Origin: Coriaria nepalensis
Lineage: Eukaryota; Streptophyta; Magnoliopsida; Cucurbitales; Coriariaceae
Direction of reading: 5' to 3'
DNA length: 64,000 nucleotides
Assembly (NCBI GenBank): GCA_027186245.1
Contig: CP114493.1
Coordinates: 6,579,501-6,643,500 of the forward strand
Part shown: piece by piece, positions 1 to 11,460 of the stretch
Layout of the letters: every line of letters begins with the position of its first letter
How positions within the stretch are numbered: position 1 is the first letter of the stretch
Notes under the pieces: generated by a model
What the model was told of the DNA's origin: nothing
Seen by the model: only the letters and a program-made list of their open reading frames with translations
The model's database searches: none
Program-made: the position numbers and the translations under genes

Positions 1-216
1 AAAGATAGTGGAGCTTCAGTGGCTGCTGGTGGTAGTGATGGTGGCTGGGGATCTTCATCTGGTGGTTCGAAAGGAAACTGGGGTGCAAGCAATGAGAAAG
101 ATAATGGTGGTTCGGGTTGGGGTGCTGCGGACCTGGACCCAAAAAGTTCTAGCCAGTCACAAGCTGACAAAGGAGGATGGTCTGGAGGTGGAGGTGGAGG
201 TGGAGGTAGCTGGTAA
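1..216 (+). CDS. C-terminal end of a GW/WG-repeat protein (KTF1/RDM3-like?), 5' part outside window
   Basis: The window opens inside an open frame (frame 1) that runs to a TAA at 214-216. The 71 visible residues are almost only G, S, W, N and D, with GGWG, GNWG, SGWG and GGWS motifs and a Gly run before a terminal Trp. Such GW/WG platforms bind Argonaute proteins. In plants they are known from the Pol V largest subunit NRPE1 and the SPT5-like factor KTF1 (RDM3), both in RNA-directed DNA methylation. NRPE1 normally carries a DeCL domain and a QS-rich tail after its GW block, and neither is seen here, so a KTF1-type C-terminus is my preference. Other glycine-rich proteins remain possible because only the tail is visible. 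There is no in-window start codon. Confidence 0.55.
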   Translation, partial: KDSGASVAAGGSDGGWGSSSGGSKGNWGASNEKDNGGSGWGAADLDPKSSSQSQADKGGWSGGGGGGGGSW

Positions 217-1730
217 AAAATCAAGCAGTCTTTTTATGGATGGTTTTTTGAGTTGCAGCCCAGCTGTTCTGTGTGGTTCATTCCATAATGCTGTATACCC
301 ATCGCTAACTTTTTGTGCTCCGTTCCGCGTATCAGTGATGATGACTTCGGAATTTTTGGTGACGTGGTGTCGATTAATCGCAAACCATATATCTTGTTAG
401 TACCTGTTCATTGTATAGAGAGAGAAAAAAACAAACAAACAAGTCGATAAAGACTCGCCTAGTAATCTACCTGAATGGCTGCGATACTATCTATATGTTC
501 ACTGCTGCCCTTTCTGAGCTAAAAAACAAGTCTCATTTTCTCTGATTGCTTTTGTAGTCTGGAATTATTATAACTGTGCTATGTATTGACCAATTAGATT
601 ATTATGGGATTACAACGTTCTAACTTCAAATTTCAGATTCTCTCTACATCTCTTAACTCAACAAAAAACAGGGCTTATTAGATTGTGAACAAGCACTTGT
701 AATGAGGTTGTTAGAGCATTAATATCTGTTTCTAAAACTGACTTAATTTTAATTAAATTTTAGTTAATACTTTAAATTTTAATTAATTAATTTTATTTTA
801 TATCTGGTTTTTTATTATAATTTTTTATATTATTAAGATGAGAGAAAATATTAATATAAGAAGAGAGAAAAAATTCATGAGTATTGAATAATAATAAATA
901 ATATTAAAAATAATAAGAAAAAAATAAGAAATTTATAGTTAATGTTATAATAATTTTCTAAATTTAGAAAAATATCATAGCAAAACTAAATTTAAAAAAT
1001 CGATTGTAAGCTATTTGTTACAATTTTTACTCAAATTTTCTAAAATTATAACTGATTGAAATTTTAAATATATATTCGAATATAATTTCAATTAATTTAA
1101 TTTAAAAAGTGTAATTTTTTTTTTTTTGTTTAATCATTGCCGAAGATATACGTGTAATCATTAATGAATAAAAAACTAACATCGTTTCGCATACTAGAAA
1201 TACAAAAATAAGTTGGTATCAAACTTAACTTCTCTTACAAGGAACCATCATTACATCAACCTTCATAATTTACTATTTTCCAGGTTTTATAAAAGAGAAT
1301 CCATAGATTATGCACTTTTTTTTTGGGTGTCAAGGTAGATCAGGCAGTTGACTGCAAACTTTGATGCCATATCAGATACAATTAAACCGAATGTGCAGCT
1401 TATACTAAGAATTAACCACAAAACCAGCAGAAATCATACTAACAAAAAAATATCCACAAATTATTATATGCAAAAAGCAGAAACAACTGAGGGGTACAAT
1501 CATTCACAAAAGCAAACAATCATTTACAGCAAAAAGTGCAAAAAGAAAAGGTTCAATGATGAAATACCTTCACCCACCTTTTATACAGACCCGCAGTGAA
1601 CCCCACAAGGTCTCAACAAGCCATTTTTTTTCCATCACAACCAGTTTGCGTTTCAAGATGATGGATCCATGGGTGTGCCCAATTGAGAAAAACAACAAAA
1701 GCATACAAGCCACTGAACACGGTATTAACC
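217..1730. other. Convergent 3' flanks and AT-rich spacer
   Basis: About 217-700 is the likely 3' UTR and downstream flank of the GW-repeat gene. 720-1130 is extremely AT-rich, with many ATTAATT and AATAATAA stretches, and could be an old MITE, but no terminal inverted repeats could be confirmed. About 1330-1730 is likely the 3' UTR of the minus-strand RING gene. No convincing coding sequence was seen. Confidence 0.5.
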
Positions 1731-2660
1731 TCACTCAAAAGGCCAACCCGAATACCCCATCTGGTGGGGGTTACTTTCACGCACCCTAGGTGAGCTACTT
1801 TCAGCAGCACTAGTACTATTATTATGGTTCGAGCCAGAACTTGACGTCCTAAATGGCCACAGATAAGATAACAGATTTCTCCGTCCTTGACTCCCCCTGC
1901 TACTACTTCCATTCTCCCTCTCATTAGTGCTGCTTCTACTCCTGCCCGAGCCATGGCTGCCACTACCCGACCCTTGTGGCGGCATTTCTTGGCGGCAGAC
2001 TGGGCATGAGTTGTGCTGGACTAGCCACGGAACAATGCAATCTGTATGATACAAATGATTACATGGCATTTGCCTCGCTTCTGAGCCCAACTCAAATTTA
2101 TCCTTGCAAACGGGGCAGTGAGAATCGGATCGAAGACGCCTCTGAGTGATCTTAACAGTAGGCATCGAATCTATTGAAGACCTCGTTGCTGGAGGTGGGC
2201 CCCGCCTGTCATTTTCCGAGAGCTGCTCAAACAGTTCTTCGAGCCCAGGCCCAATAAAGTAGTCTCCGCCATTACCCCGAGAGACACCGATTCCAGGAGC
2301 ATTAAAGAAAGCTTCTAAACTGCCATTTCCGGACAGTCTTACAGGAAGTTGCCCTCCAAAAATAAGCAAAGGACCAAAACCTGGACCATGCTCGGAATAT
2401 GATTCTGATCTTCCCCTGATATCAGTTCGGTCAGCCAACCTCTGCCTCATGAAATCTGAGAAAGTGTCCATGAGTCCAAACCTGTGATCATGAAACTCAT
2501 TGCCGCCCGATCCAAAGAAATCTAGGGGAGTCACACGTGTCATTTCCTCAAGTTCTTGAATGAACCCTCCATTACAGGTTGGGCAAAGTGCATCTCGGCC
2601 ATGGAGTTGGATGGGCCGCCTGCAACTGTAGCACCAATGGGTGTTTCTGCCGCTTGACAT
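1731..2660 (-). CDS. RING-H2 E3 ubiquitin-protein ligase (RHC1A/RING1-like)
   Basis: Single-exon ORF of 309 aa. I start at 2660, because the protein from there (MSSGRNTHWCYSC) begins like the family; the open frame extends 26 codons upstream but that stretch looks like 5' UTR and intron. An N-terminal zinc-ribbon (C10, C13, C26, C29) is typical of plant RING proteins of the RHC1A/RDUF type. The RING-H2 finger has all eight ligands: C182, C185, C200, H202, H205, C208, C219, C222, in the order C-C-C-H-H-C-C-C. The C-terminus is Ser/Gly-rich and disordered. The family binds E2 enzymes through the RING and ubiquitinates substrates; the target cannot be told from sequence. Its 3' end faces the GW-repeat gene. 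Upstream a CT-rich leader is split by introns. Confidence 0.92.
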   Translation of the reverse strand: MSSGRNTHWCYSCRRPIQLHGRDALCPTCNGGFIQELEEMTRVTPLDFFGSGGNEFHDHRFGLMDTFSDFMRQRLADRTDIRGRSESYSEHGPGFGPLLIFGGQLPVRLSGNGSLEAFFNAPGIGVSRGNGGDYFIGPGLEELFEQLSENDRRGPPPATRSSIDSMPTVKITQRRLRSDSHCPVCKDKFELGSEARQMPCNHLYHTDCIVPWLVQHNSCPVCRQEMPPQGSGSGSHGSGRSRSSTNERENGSSSRGSQGRRNLLSYLWPFRTSSSGSNHNNSTSAAESSSPRVRESNPHQMGYSGWPFE

Positions 2661-3510
2661 TCTCAGCCCTCTCTCTCTCACTCTCACCTCTGTTAGAGAA
2701 ATATCAAAAAGAGCAATTATAAGACATGATAAGTACACCGAGTTGTAAGAGTGTCAACAAAGCAAACGGATAAAGAAATACCAATCTGAAAAATCAAAGC
2801 TTACCTCTGTGGAGTCTCAGAAAAAGAAATAGAGAAGCTACAATTGCTGGTAAAGATCATTCTAATCCAATGAGTCTAAATACAGTAAGTAAACTCAGGA
2901 AAAAAAAAAGGAATTTAAAATAAGAATTAAAGGAATTGGAGGAAGTCCAATAATTACAGAAATTTTATAAAATAATAGAAAGGGGGGAAATCACAACTGT
3001 TCAAACCAGGATTTAAGACTGCCAAACTAGGGAATAGCAAATTGGTTTGATAAAACAGTATAATTAAAAACAACAGATAAAAAATATTAGGAAAATCTAA
3101 AAATGGACTTAAATCAAGCTATAACATTAGTGTTATCTATAATTTCTAAACAACACTAATCCTGATATCCGAAAAGCTTGAATTCCCTGTTATTCCCATA
3201 CTTTCTAGGAAGCCAAACAGCACAAACAACATAAATACATGTAATCCAGACTCAGTCAGAGGAAATCTCCCAAAATAGAAAGAAAAATCAAAATAAGAAA
3301 ACTGAAATGGAAGTACATTTGCTTGGAAATCTTAATAAGCTAAAAAGATGATGATACAAATAAAATTGGGACGCACCTTTCTGAAATCTAATGGGGAAAG
3401 AGTGGATCGAATCAATATTCGTTCGTATTCAGAAAAGAGAAAGGTAGAGAGAGAGAGAGAGTCAAAGAGCGTAAGCCCTAAGCTTTGGCTGAGATCGAAG
3501 GAGGTGAGGA
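2661..3510 (-). promoter_or_regulatory. Spliced 5' UTR and leader of the RING-H2 gene
   Basis: On the minus strand a splice acceptor (CTAACAG) lies just upstream of the start, so the last leader exon is about 2661-2689. A donor (GTAAGC) occupies 2799-2804 and another (GTGCGT) 3371-3376. This fits a first leader exon upstream of 3377, near a GA/CT repeat at about 3449-3465, and a small middle exon whose 5' edge is uncertain. The transcription start is probably near 3500. No coding sequence was seen. Confidence 0.5.
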
Positions 3511-4104
3511 CGAAAGTAAACAAGGAAATTCTGTTCATATATTTGTTTATTGATGTATCTCGGAATAATACACCCATTTTATGTATTTGTAATCAGTATT
3601 TTCAAGTAACACTTTGCGTTTAAATTCTGGGCTTTATGTTTCTTTGGCCCAATTGATTGTTCCATACAAAAGGAAATAGACAAATTATTGAAGAGTCAAT
3701 ATTTATAATGAAACCATATATTTTAATTATATATATATATATATTAATCTTATATTATTATAGAAACCATAGACACACTCCACCCAAAATAAAATTCTCA
3801 TAATCTTACATGCAATAATATATGTTATGATGTTTTGACTGTAGGTAAGGTCACAACACTGCAAATGAGAGCAGTAGGGCCGAAAATGTGTACACTTCCT
3901 ACCCTTTTTCTCTCATTCGCCCAACTTATTGGACGAATTCAGTTAACTAACTCAGGTGGTTTGAATCCCAATTAACTAAGTAGGTTACAAAAAAATGTTA
4001 ATAATAGGGAGGGGGGGAAGGAATTTTCCGACATCAAAACTACATGAGGTATATACATCTCTTTTCTGCTAATTTCCTAAGACTAAAAGCAACAGAATGA
4101 AGGA
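3511..4104. other. Intergenic spacer between RING and PQBP1-like genes
   Basis: AT-rich, with a TA microsatellite at about 3728-3746. The right part, roughly 4000-4104, is likely the 3' UTR of the PQBP1-like gene. No gene recognised. Confidence 0.5.
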
Positions 4105-6092
4105 TTAGTCAGCATCACCAAGGCCATCACTCCCATCCCCTCTCTTGGAAATAGGTGCATAATGAGAGCCGGGTTTCTTAGTCTGTGATGCAATTTCAGC
4201 ATTCTTCCTTAGAACTGCTCCTGGAGACGGATATGGCCGCTGTTGAAATAGAGGACCCTGGAGCAAATTCATAGAGGAAGCGAAAATAAATATCACTGAC
4301 TAAAATGTGAATGAAATGACCAATCATAACTTAAAAGGCAATGATCAAGTACCGTTGCGGTGGTATCAGCTGCTCTAGGCTGCACCCCTTTCAAACCCAC
4401 AACCCTATAAAAAGCCATCATTAAATCATATCACTAGTCACATCATAAGAAAGATACTATCAATCAACTATAACATACCATCCACCACGAGGAGCATCTG
4501 AATACGAACTTGGGTCCATGGGATCCAAGTCATCATCCTCGCTATGGTTTCGTTTCCGGCTTTCTTTTTTACTTCCTTTTCTCAAAGGAGGCTTCCCATC
4601 AGACCTATCAGCAGAAAGTGAGAACAGAAGCAGAGTAAATAAATCAACTATCCTTGCACAAATACTAATCGGACACAGAAATGTAGGAAATGGGCATTCT
4701 CAATCCCAGAAGAGTGTGAGACGGATATTTGACAGAATTCTCTGGGGAATGCGGGAAAGGCAATCCAACAAAGAAAATATACTTTATGGGAGATTAGACG
4801 CATACCTCTTTTTAGAACCCTTACTGATTTGGCTCTGATTATCTGCATTGCTTGCTTGTAAGTACTGGCGCTGGGGAAGATTGAGAATTCTGCATTTGTA
4901 ACCAGCATCAAAATTCTAATTAGATGAAAATGACAAAAAGAGAGGCTTTAGAAATTTTACTAAAGAGCAATCTTTTCTGTTTCCTTTTAATTTCTATAAT
5001 TACTAAGTGCAAAACTTAACAGATTTAAAAGTTCGAACTAACAAGGTGCAAATTTACTACCAGACTATGCATTAACTTCCACTAACTAGGCAATAAATTA
5101 TCAAAGTGAAATATTTTAGTCCATGGATGCATCTGAATGAGGAGTATCATACCGTGTGCAGTGATTGCAGTAACCCCACATCTGCACAAGGCCTACCCCC
5201 CAGCCTCCACATTCCATGCATTTCTGTATCTCAGAGGATTGATCATTCCAAATCCCATTGGATAAATTTGTGGAAACCACACTGTCCAATTATACAAGCA
5301 GTATCAATGGATATGTAAAGGAATATATACAAATTAGAAAAGAAATGAGAACATGGGAATAGCTACAAAAATTCTGGCCAGCGATAGGAAGCAATAATAT
5401 CATACTTTTGGTCCGAAGTTTGACCATGAGAACTTCCATTATTGACATCTCTTTGAATATTATAATCAGACTGGGCAGAGACAACTTGTTGAGATAAATT
5501 GGGGCACTCCCATTGTGAAACACAAGTCTTTGTATTGTAATAGTATTTACGACCTGGTACACAAACCAAGAGGCTTAAGGAAATGGATGAAATGGGATTG
5601 AAAACTGAAAAAGTTATCATCGTCACAGTATCTAAATTATCATAATCTACCTGTTGTTTCATCAAGTGTCTCAATCCAAGTTTCTGTAAGAGCCTGGCGA
5701 TCCAGAGTTTCTGGATAAGAAGATGCTCCAACAGGCCTTTCCCACTGACTCTTCCCAGTACTTTCATTATAGAAATACAATGAACCACTTGCGGGGTCCT
5801 TAGCCTCAACCTATTAAGATTTTGATATAAGTCAATTTCAATAACAAGATCAAATTAATTCCCGTCCAAGAAAAAAAAAAAAAAAACTTTGCTGCATTTT
5901 TAGAAAGAGCAGAGAGAGAGAGAGAGTTCTCATTCCAACTGAGACCAAGACTAGTACAGATAAAAAACCATAAAGATGCCTACTAAAAATGACAATTTTT
6001 TGTCTAACAATGTCACATTCTATTTATAACCTTTGCCGCATTTTAGAAAGTTCATTGTCCTGGGCCATTGACGATTGGAAACATTCAATTGC

Positions 6093-6126
<34 letters not shown>

Positions 6127-8575
6127 TCATTCCAACTGAGACCAAGACAAGTAGTACAGAAATATACCATAAAGACGCCTACTAAAAATGTCAATTTTTT
6201 CTCTCACAATGTCACATTCTAACACAGGACTTTTGAGAAAAAACCAAGAAGAAACGATAATACTAACCCATCCAGGAGGCAATTTTTCATTTTCCACAGG
6301 CTGAGTTGAATAAGTGTCCGGACTCTGAAAATCAAAGTACCCTTTTAAGAATTGAAGGATAAGTATAAAAGAGACCAATCATTTCTAGATATTTAGAATT
6401 ACGAGGCACATTAGATTATCGAGAAATGCTTAACAAATCCTTAATCATAACAATATGGAACTTACAGACAATATCTAAGAATAATACCTCCATTAAGTTA
6501 CCGATTGTCCTAAAAGTTCGAACTGATAGGAAATGGGCCCAATTATGTTATCTATCGTTGAGACTCTTAACACTCCCCCTCACGGGCAAGCTCATAACAA
6601 TATGGGCCTTGCACGTGCAAACAAATGGAAAACAAAGCCCAATAAGCATATGATATGCAGAAATAACAAAGGGAGGAGCAACCTTGATTTGAACTCGAGA
6701 CCTCAGCTCAAATACCATGTTAAGTTACCGATTGTCCTAATAGTTCGAATTGATAGGAAATGGGCCCAACTATTTTATCTATCATTGAGACTCTTAAAAC
6801 AAAACAAACTTATAGTATCTCAACACACCTAGGTTACAAACAAAAGTTGGACAAAAGGAAACAAGGTGTCTAGCTTGATAAGCCAGGTAAATAGGCAAAA
6901 TCAGTTCTTACAAGGTATCTTTTTCCGTTGTCACCTTTCAAGATACCCCTTGCTCTCAACTTTTGTTTAAGGTACTCCGGTAATCCTGTGGCAGCAGACT
7001 TGTGCTCTGCCTCACTCTCAAGTTCACAATTTTCCTGGCCACTCTCATAATTTCCTAAAGCATCAGGACAGAGTATACATTGATCAACTTGAGTTCATTA
7101 AAAAAGTTACAAGTAAAATAGTTGTTAATAATGCTTACCAGATTTAGAAAAAGTAGGCTTTGCAGTGCTATAGTAAGCACCTCCACCTGGTACACCATAT
7201 CCATTTCCAATTTCAACATTCCCTGATACAAAAAAGTTGTTAATCTTTGAAAATAAGAGTTTGAATGAATTATTAAATCAATCCAAAAAGGGAAAAAAAA
7301 TATCATATATATGTATTTATAAACTTTTTCCCTAAATGAAAACCTGATGGCAACTAAAGTTGTACAGGAACAGAAAATATGGATATAAACGGAAACAAGA
7401 ACCCAAAAAAAAAAAAAGACTCAACTACTTCCAACCTTCTTCATGAGTAGACTTTCCCCGTTTTAAAGCCATTTCTGCTCGGTGTGTAGAGGTCATCTTC
7501 AACAGATGCTCCTATAAAAATACCCATACGAAAAAAACAAAGCTATAAACTCATGAAAATTTGTACCTATTAAGGAATTGATGCACAATCAACCAACACA
7601 TTCACGGTAGTTTCAAAGAAAATTACACACTTTCAGAGCACTGGGTTCATGATGCTCCGAGAAAAGGTCTGTTTTATCCTTAGATGGCCCCACTGCACCT
7701 TTAGCCTCCCTGAAGTAGAAATATGCCATACTCTTTTCTTTAATTTTAGATGTGGATAATTCAATGAAAAGAACCTTGAAAAGAGTAAAATAAGCTCAAA
7801 CCTTTGACTACGTATGATAGTCTGTGTTGCAAGTTCCTATTATTGCAGAAAACAACAAACCAGTCATATATAGCTAAAAGGGAAAAATAAGTGAAACACT
7901 TGGGAAGATCATCTACAGCAAATAGGCAGACTTACTTGCTCCCTAAACACAGCATCCTGAGCAGCACTCTCGATCCCACTGTCATTGTTGTAATCTTTGT
8001 GTTGAATATTATCATCAGATACTGCATAATTCAACACCGAAGTAGTATCATTGTTTTTCTGATCATTTCCACAACTTTGAGGTATTTGGTTCTCCTCCCC
8101 CATTGCAGCTGCTGCTTGTTGTGGTTTGTGATCAATTATGCTGGCACCATCTCGACCAGCATAGAATGAGTGGGAGCTCTGAACCTCTCTCAAAACATTT
8201 TCCTTGCCTGAAAAATGAGAAAAAATGGTAGAGTCATGGATTGAAAAAATCTACTATCTACAGAGATTAGGTGAGATTTTATGAACCTTTTGGTTCAAAT
8301 GTCGAGGTCTGGGGAAAGGGCATACCTGCTTGAGGAGTACTGTTATTGTAGATATCAGCACGCATATGACCATACACTTGAGTGGAAGTAGTTGTACCGT
8401 AACAGAGAGGTGGAAACTGGTAATTCTGATGATAATAAGGATGAGGTCTCATTGTCTCTCCCTCGTGATGTTGCGTATTGAATGGAATGGATGGAATTGA
8501 TGCAGACGAGGTCTGTGAATACATTGGTAAAGATTGTATTCCAGGAGGTAAAGGTTGATCTTGGATATTTTCCAT
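4105..8575 (-). CDS. WW-domain polyglutamine-binding protein 1 (PQBP1) homolog, 15 coding exons
   Basis: Exons in coding order (complement): 8575-8326, 8207-7936, 7836-7802, 7709-7631, 7511-7436, 7222-7139, 7054-6912, 6324-6268, 5810-5651, 5553-5406, 5281-5153, 4889-4806, 4604-4479, 4404-4353, 4257-4105. All phases join to a 615-aa protein with GT-AG introns. A Gly/Gln-rich N-terminal half is followed by a WW domain split over two exons (LPPGW ... YFYNE ... SQWERP) and a second WW-like unit ([22 protein letters not shown]). A Cys-rich motif follows (KCMECGGWG ... GYCNHC), then an Arg/Lys-rich segment and the C-terminal box [12 protein letters not shown]. That box is the hallmark by which PQBP1 binds the spliceosomal U5-15kD protein. 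Role by family: pre-mRNA splicing and transcription-coupled processing in the nucleus. Intron 7 holds a TRIM element and intron 8 a tandem duplication. Confidence 0.9.
5887..6225. repeat. Tandem duplication with GA microsatellites inside PQBP1-like intron 8
   Basis: Two similar blocks lie in the intron between exons 6324-6268 and 5810-5651. One starts at 5887 and the next at about 6031, each beginning CTTTGCnGCATTTT. The shared tail (CATTCCAACTGAGACC, at 5931 and 6128) is offset by 197 bases. Each copy contains a GA run, the second expanded to about 30 bases. Confidence 0.75.
6493..6800 (-). mobile_element. TRIM (terminal-repeat retrotransposon in miniature) in PQBP1-like intron 7
   Basis: Two direct repeats of about 80 bases (6493-6572 and 6718-6800) flank an internal segment of about 145 bases with no coding capacity. 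Read on the minus strand, the upstream repeat ends in CA. It is followed at once by TGGTATTTGAGC (plus 6706-6717), close to the initiator-Met-tRNA primer binding site TGGTATCAGAGC. A purine tract (GAGGGGGAG) sits directly before the other repeat, which starts TGTTAAGAG. This LTR-PBS-PPT-LTR order with no gag or pol is the definition of a TRIM. The upstream LTR has lost its leading TG, and I could not see a target-site duplication, so the copy is old. The LTRs differ at several positions. Confidence 0.75.
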
Positions 8576-9300
8576 AGTTTACACGATCAAGCACGAAAGT
8601 TCAAAGAAGAACAATCACCAAAAAAAATTTGGACTGCAAAAGAATTAAGCATCTTTAGTGCGCGGCTCCATTAAAACAAATACTACTTGAAAAATCAACA
8701 AGGCTAGACCAGCAACAGATATATTATAGAACAAGTACAGGTTTTTATCACAAAAAGGCACTTTCACTGTTTCTGCTTTAAAATCCCAAAACTCTACAAA
8801 TTTTCCAGGTACTTGAAGTCATTTCTGGCGATTTAGGGCTATTTTTTCACCCATCACAATGTACCGAGAAATCTCCTACAAGATATTTCCTTAGCATCAA
8901 TAATCCTCCTCTACTTCTTAAGAGCAGGTGCAGAATTCTCAGCCACAACAAGATAGAAACGGTTCCTCTTCAATATATATTTAAGGGAAAGAATAAAAGT
9001 AGTTAAAAATAGGAAATAGATACCGAAGAGACAAACATATATATCTATGTTTATACGTTGAATCAATTAGTCTATAGAAAGGTGGAATTTTCGTGTACCT
9101 GCAGCTCAGTTCTTCGCCGGAGAAGAAACGAAGTAACGAAGGTCGAAGACGGTTGTTCGTACTACAAGTAGTCAGAATGATAAAACGACAGCTCAGTTCT
9201 TCACTCTAAGATGGGCTTTTCTTCACTCTACGAATGTTGGCCCAAAGAAAAAAAAACTACGAATGGGCTTTAGGCGATTATATGTGGCCCAAAGAAAAAA
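8576..9300 (-). promoter_or_regulatory. 5' UTR (spliced) and promoter of PQBP1-like gene
   Basis: A donor (CAG then GTACAC) on the minus strand at about 9095-9100 suggests a leader exon at about 9101-9160 and a 5' UTR intron down to just above the start codon at 8575. At 9186-9290 short direct repeats containing GGGCTTT and TGGCCCAAAG occur. TGGGCC-type elements like these are common in promoters of housekeeping genes. Confidence 0.45.
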
Positions 9301-10840
9301 TATTTAATTTATTTATTTATAAATAAGGTGTTTTCCGTTTTTGCAGAATCTTTTGTAAAAAAAAAAAAAAAAAATTAAACTCAAACTTCATCTCTCAAAA
9401 AAAAAAAAGTTTCATTTTTCTCTATAAATATTTTAAAAGAAAAAATAATTAAACATAAAATTTTAATTAAAAAAATATAATCGAACCATTTAAAGTAGGA
9501 AAATAATACAAAAATCATCCCATAATTCTTCATCCATAGTCAATATATATGTAAAATTGATGCAAAGTATGCATAAATTGGAAGTCGGTGAATTTATGTT
9601 CCATCACGGAAAAGGAAGCCTAGAAAAATCGATGGACGATCAGCTGATTCATGAACAGGATTGGATTGGGTCTTTGTTCCTCAATCTACGTTTGTCTATA
9701 TGTATGTAGGAGATATATATAGTAAACAGAAAAAATGGTGAATATTATGAAGATATAATATAATAAATAAAATGTGTGAATAGTACAATTGTAAAGAGAT
9801 AGAAATTATAAATAGTAAATAGTAAAATATAAAAAATAGAAGTAAAATATATAAAATAGAAAATATATTGAAATAATAAAATAAAATATTAAATCAATGA
9901 GAAATAGTATAAATAATTAAATATAAAATTGAAAATAGTGGAGAGAAATTAATAATCAAATTGAGACATATTATGTAACAGTTTTTTTAAAATAGATTCA
10001 CTACCTTACATCAGTGCAGAAGGTTAAACGTCATCTGTCTCTCATGATACAATGAAGAAGAGCAGTAGTGACGCACCGCCGAAATTATTCCAACGAACTC
10101 ATACTTGGTTCGAACTCTACTATACTGGAAACTTAGAACTTTAGAGAGGAGGAAAAAAAACTGAAAGTGAGAGACTTCATTTTTCTGTTGGTGTGGTTCC
10201 CAAATGGGAATAAGCTGTCATTTTATAAGCTTATAGGGGAGAGAAAATTAATAGAAATTTCATCTGGTTTAATACATATTTAAATCTGATGAAACTGAAA
10301 ATTAAATCTCATCATTTCATCTTCATACGTTTTTGCAGAAGAAAAAAATTTTCAAGAAGAAAACAAATGATAGACCAAGAACAAATCGAGTCGTTTTCAG
10401 GCCAATATTTGACACATCTAGTACTAAGCCCAACCTGGTTCGGATTTACACCCTCTCTACAAGGGCACGCAAGAGATAATATTTTAACTTATATTTTATT
10501 ATTTATTAACAAACGTGCAATTCTATATAAATATTCTCTCACTTGTTTCTCTTTCTAATGTGGGACAAATTTTTTCTCTTTTATTTTTTCCTCTTTTATT
10601 TTTTTTCTTTCAAACCATTCCAATACTCATATTTTGATATTCAATTTTTTATTTACTCTTTAATCATTTTGAGCGTACCCTATACCAATTTGAAGCTCTC
10701 ACGGATGAGAATTCGAATCAACTTTAACCTGTTGTTTACACGAAGTGAGCTTCACTTAAAATTGAGTATAAACATAATATGTTGATATGCTAATTTTTTC
10801 AACTGTTTGTTCATCGTAGCTGACTATTTCAATTGAAGAG
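9301..10840. other. AT-rich intergenic region, no gene seen
   Basis: Contains A-runs at about 9357-9375 and 9400, and a long A/T-biased stretch (9730-9960) rich in AAATAGTA and AATAGAA words that could be a degenerate non-autonomous element. Short open frames at 10289-10785 show no recognisable family and are low-complexity F/Y/L, so they are not called. Confidence 0.5.
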
Positions 10841-11460
10841 CCCCGAGGTAAATTTTCCTCATCCCTTCAAATTTTGGTGTAATTTTAGTCGAATTACTGG
10901 TTCATGAATCAAATCCGGGTAAAATTTTGGTGGAATTACTAGTTCTTTAGTCTTTTGTTTGTTTTCGTAGATTAAACGAAATTTAGGGTTAACGGGAAAT
11001 GAAATTCTTAGATAGTCTAAGGATGAGTAACGGGAAATGAAGTTTTTACAATCATCTCTGTTTGTTCGATGTCGTTGATAGTGAGGCATTCGTCAAACAG
11101 GTGTTGTGCATGATAGAAACTAGTTTAGTTGCTTGAGTTCTGATGATTTCCGTTTGAGTTCTGATCGTGCTTGGTTGCTTGAGTTCTGATAATTGTGTTT
11201 AGATTATTGATGATCGATCTTCGATTCTAAGATGGTTCAGATTAGGGAATCTAATCTGTCCGAAATAAAATTGAAGTTTATTTCTGAAGAACTCTGAAGA
11301 AACATCAAGAACTCTGTCTCGATTTGGTGACAGCATGATAGCATCTCCATTTGTTGAATACAGGAACGAGAAACAACAAGAACTCTGAAGAAACAGCATG
11401 ATAGCATCTTCGTTTGGTGAATGCATAATCGATAAAACAGTAAGAACTCTGAAGAAGGAG
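10841..11460. other. Leader-exon-like sequence with an internal imperfect repeat
   Basis: At 10842-10848 a good plus-strand donor context occurs (CCGAG then GTAAATTT), followed by T/A-rich, intron-like text. At about 11279-11452 a module containing AAGAACTCTGAAGAA and CAGCATGATAGCATCT is repeated two to three times. No downstream coding exon could be linked, so this may be the orphan 5' end of a decayed gene. Confidence 0.3.

Noticed and set aside
720..1130. Possible MITE in AT-rich DNA
   Set aside because: No terminal inverted repeat or duplication could be confirmed by eye.
4518..4838. Plus-strand open frame of 106 codons
   Set aside because: It lies across exons and introns of the minus-strand PQBP1-like gene, which is supported by domains and phases; it is a shadow frame.
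10289..10785. Two overlapping plus-strand open frames rich in F, Y and L
   Set aside because: They are low-complexity translations of T-rich DNA with no family similarity.
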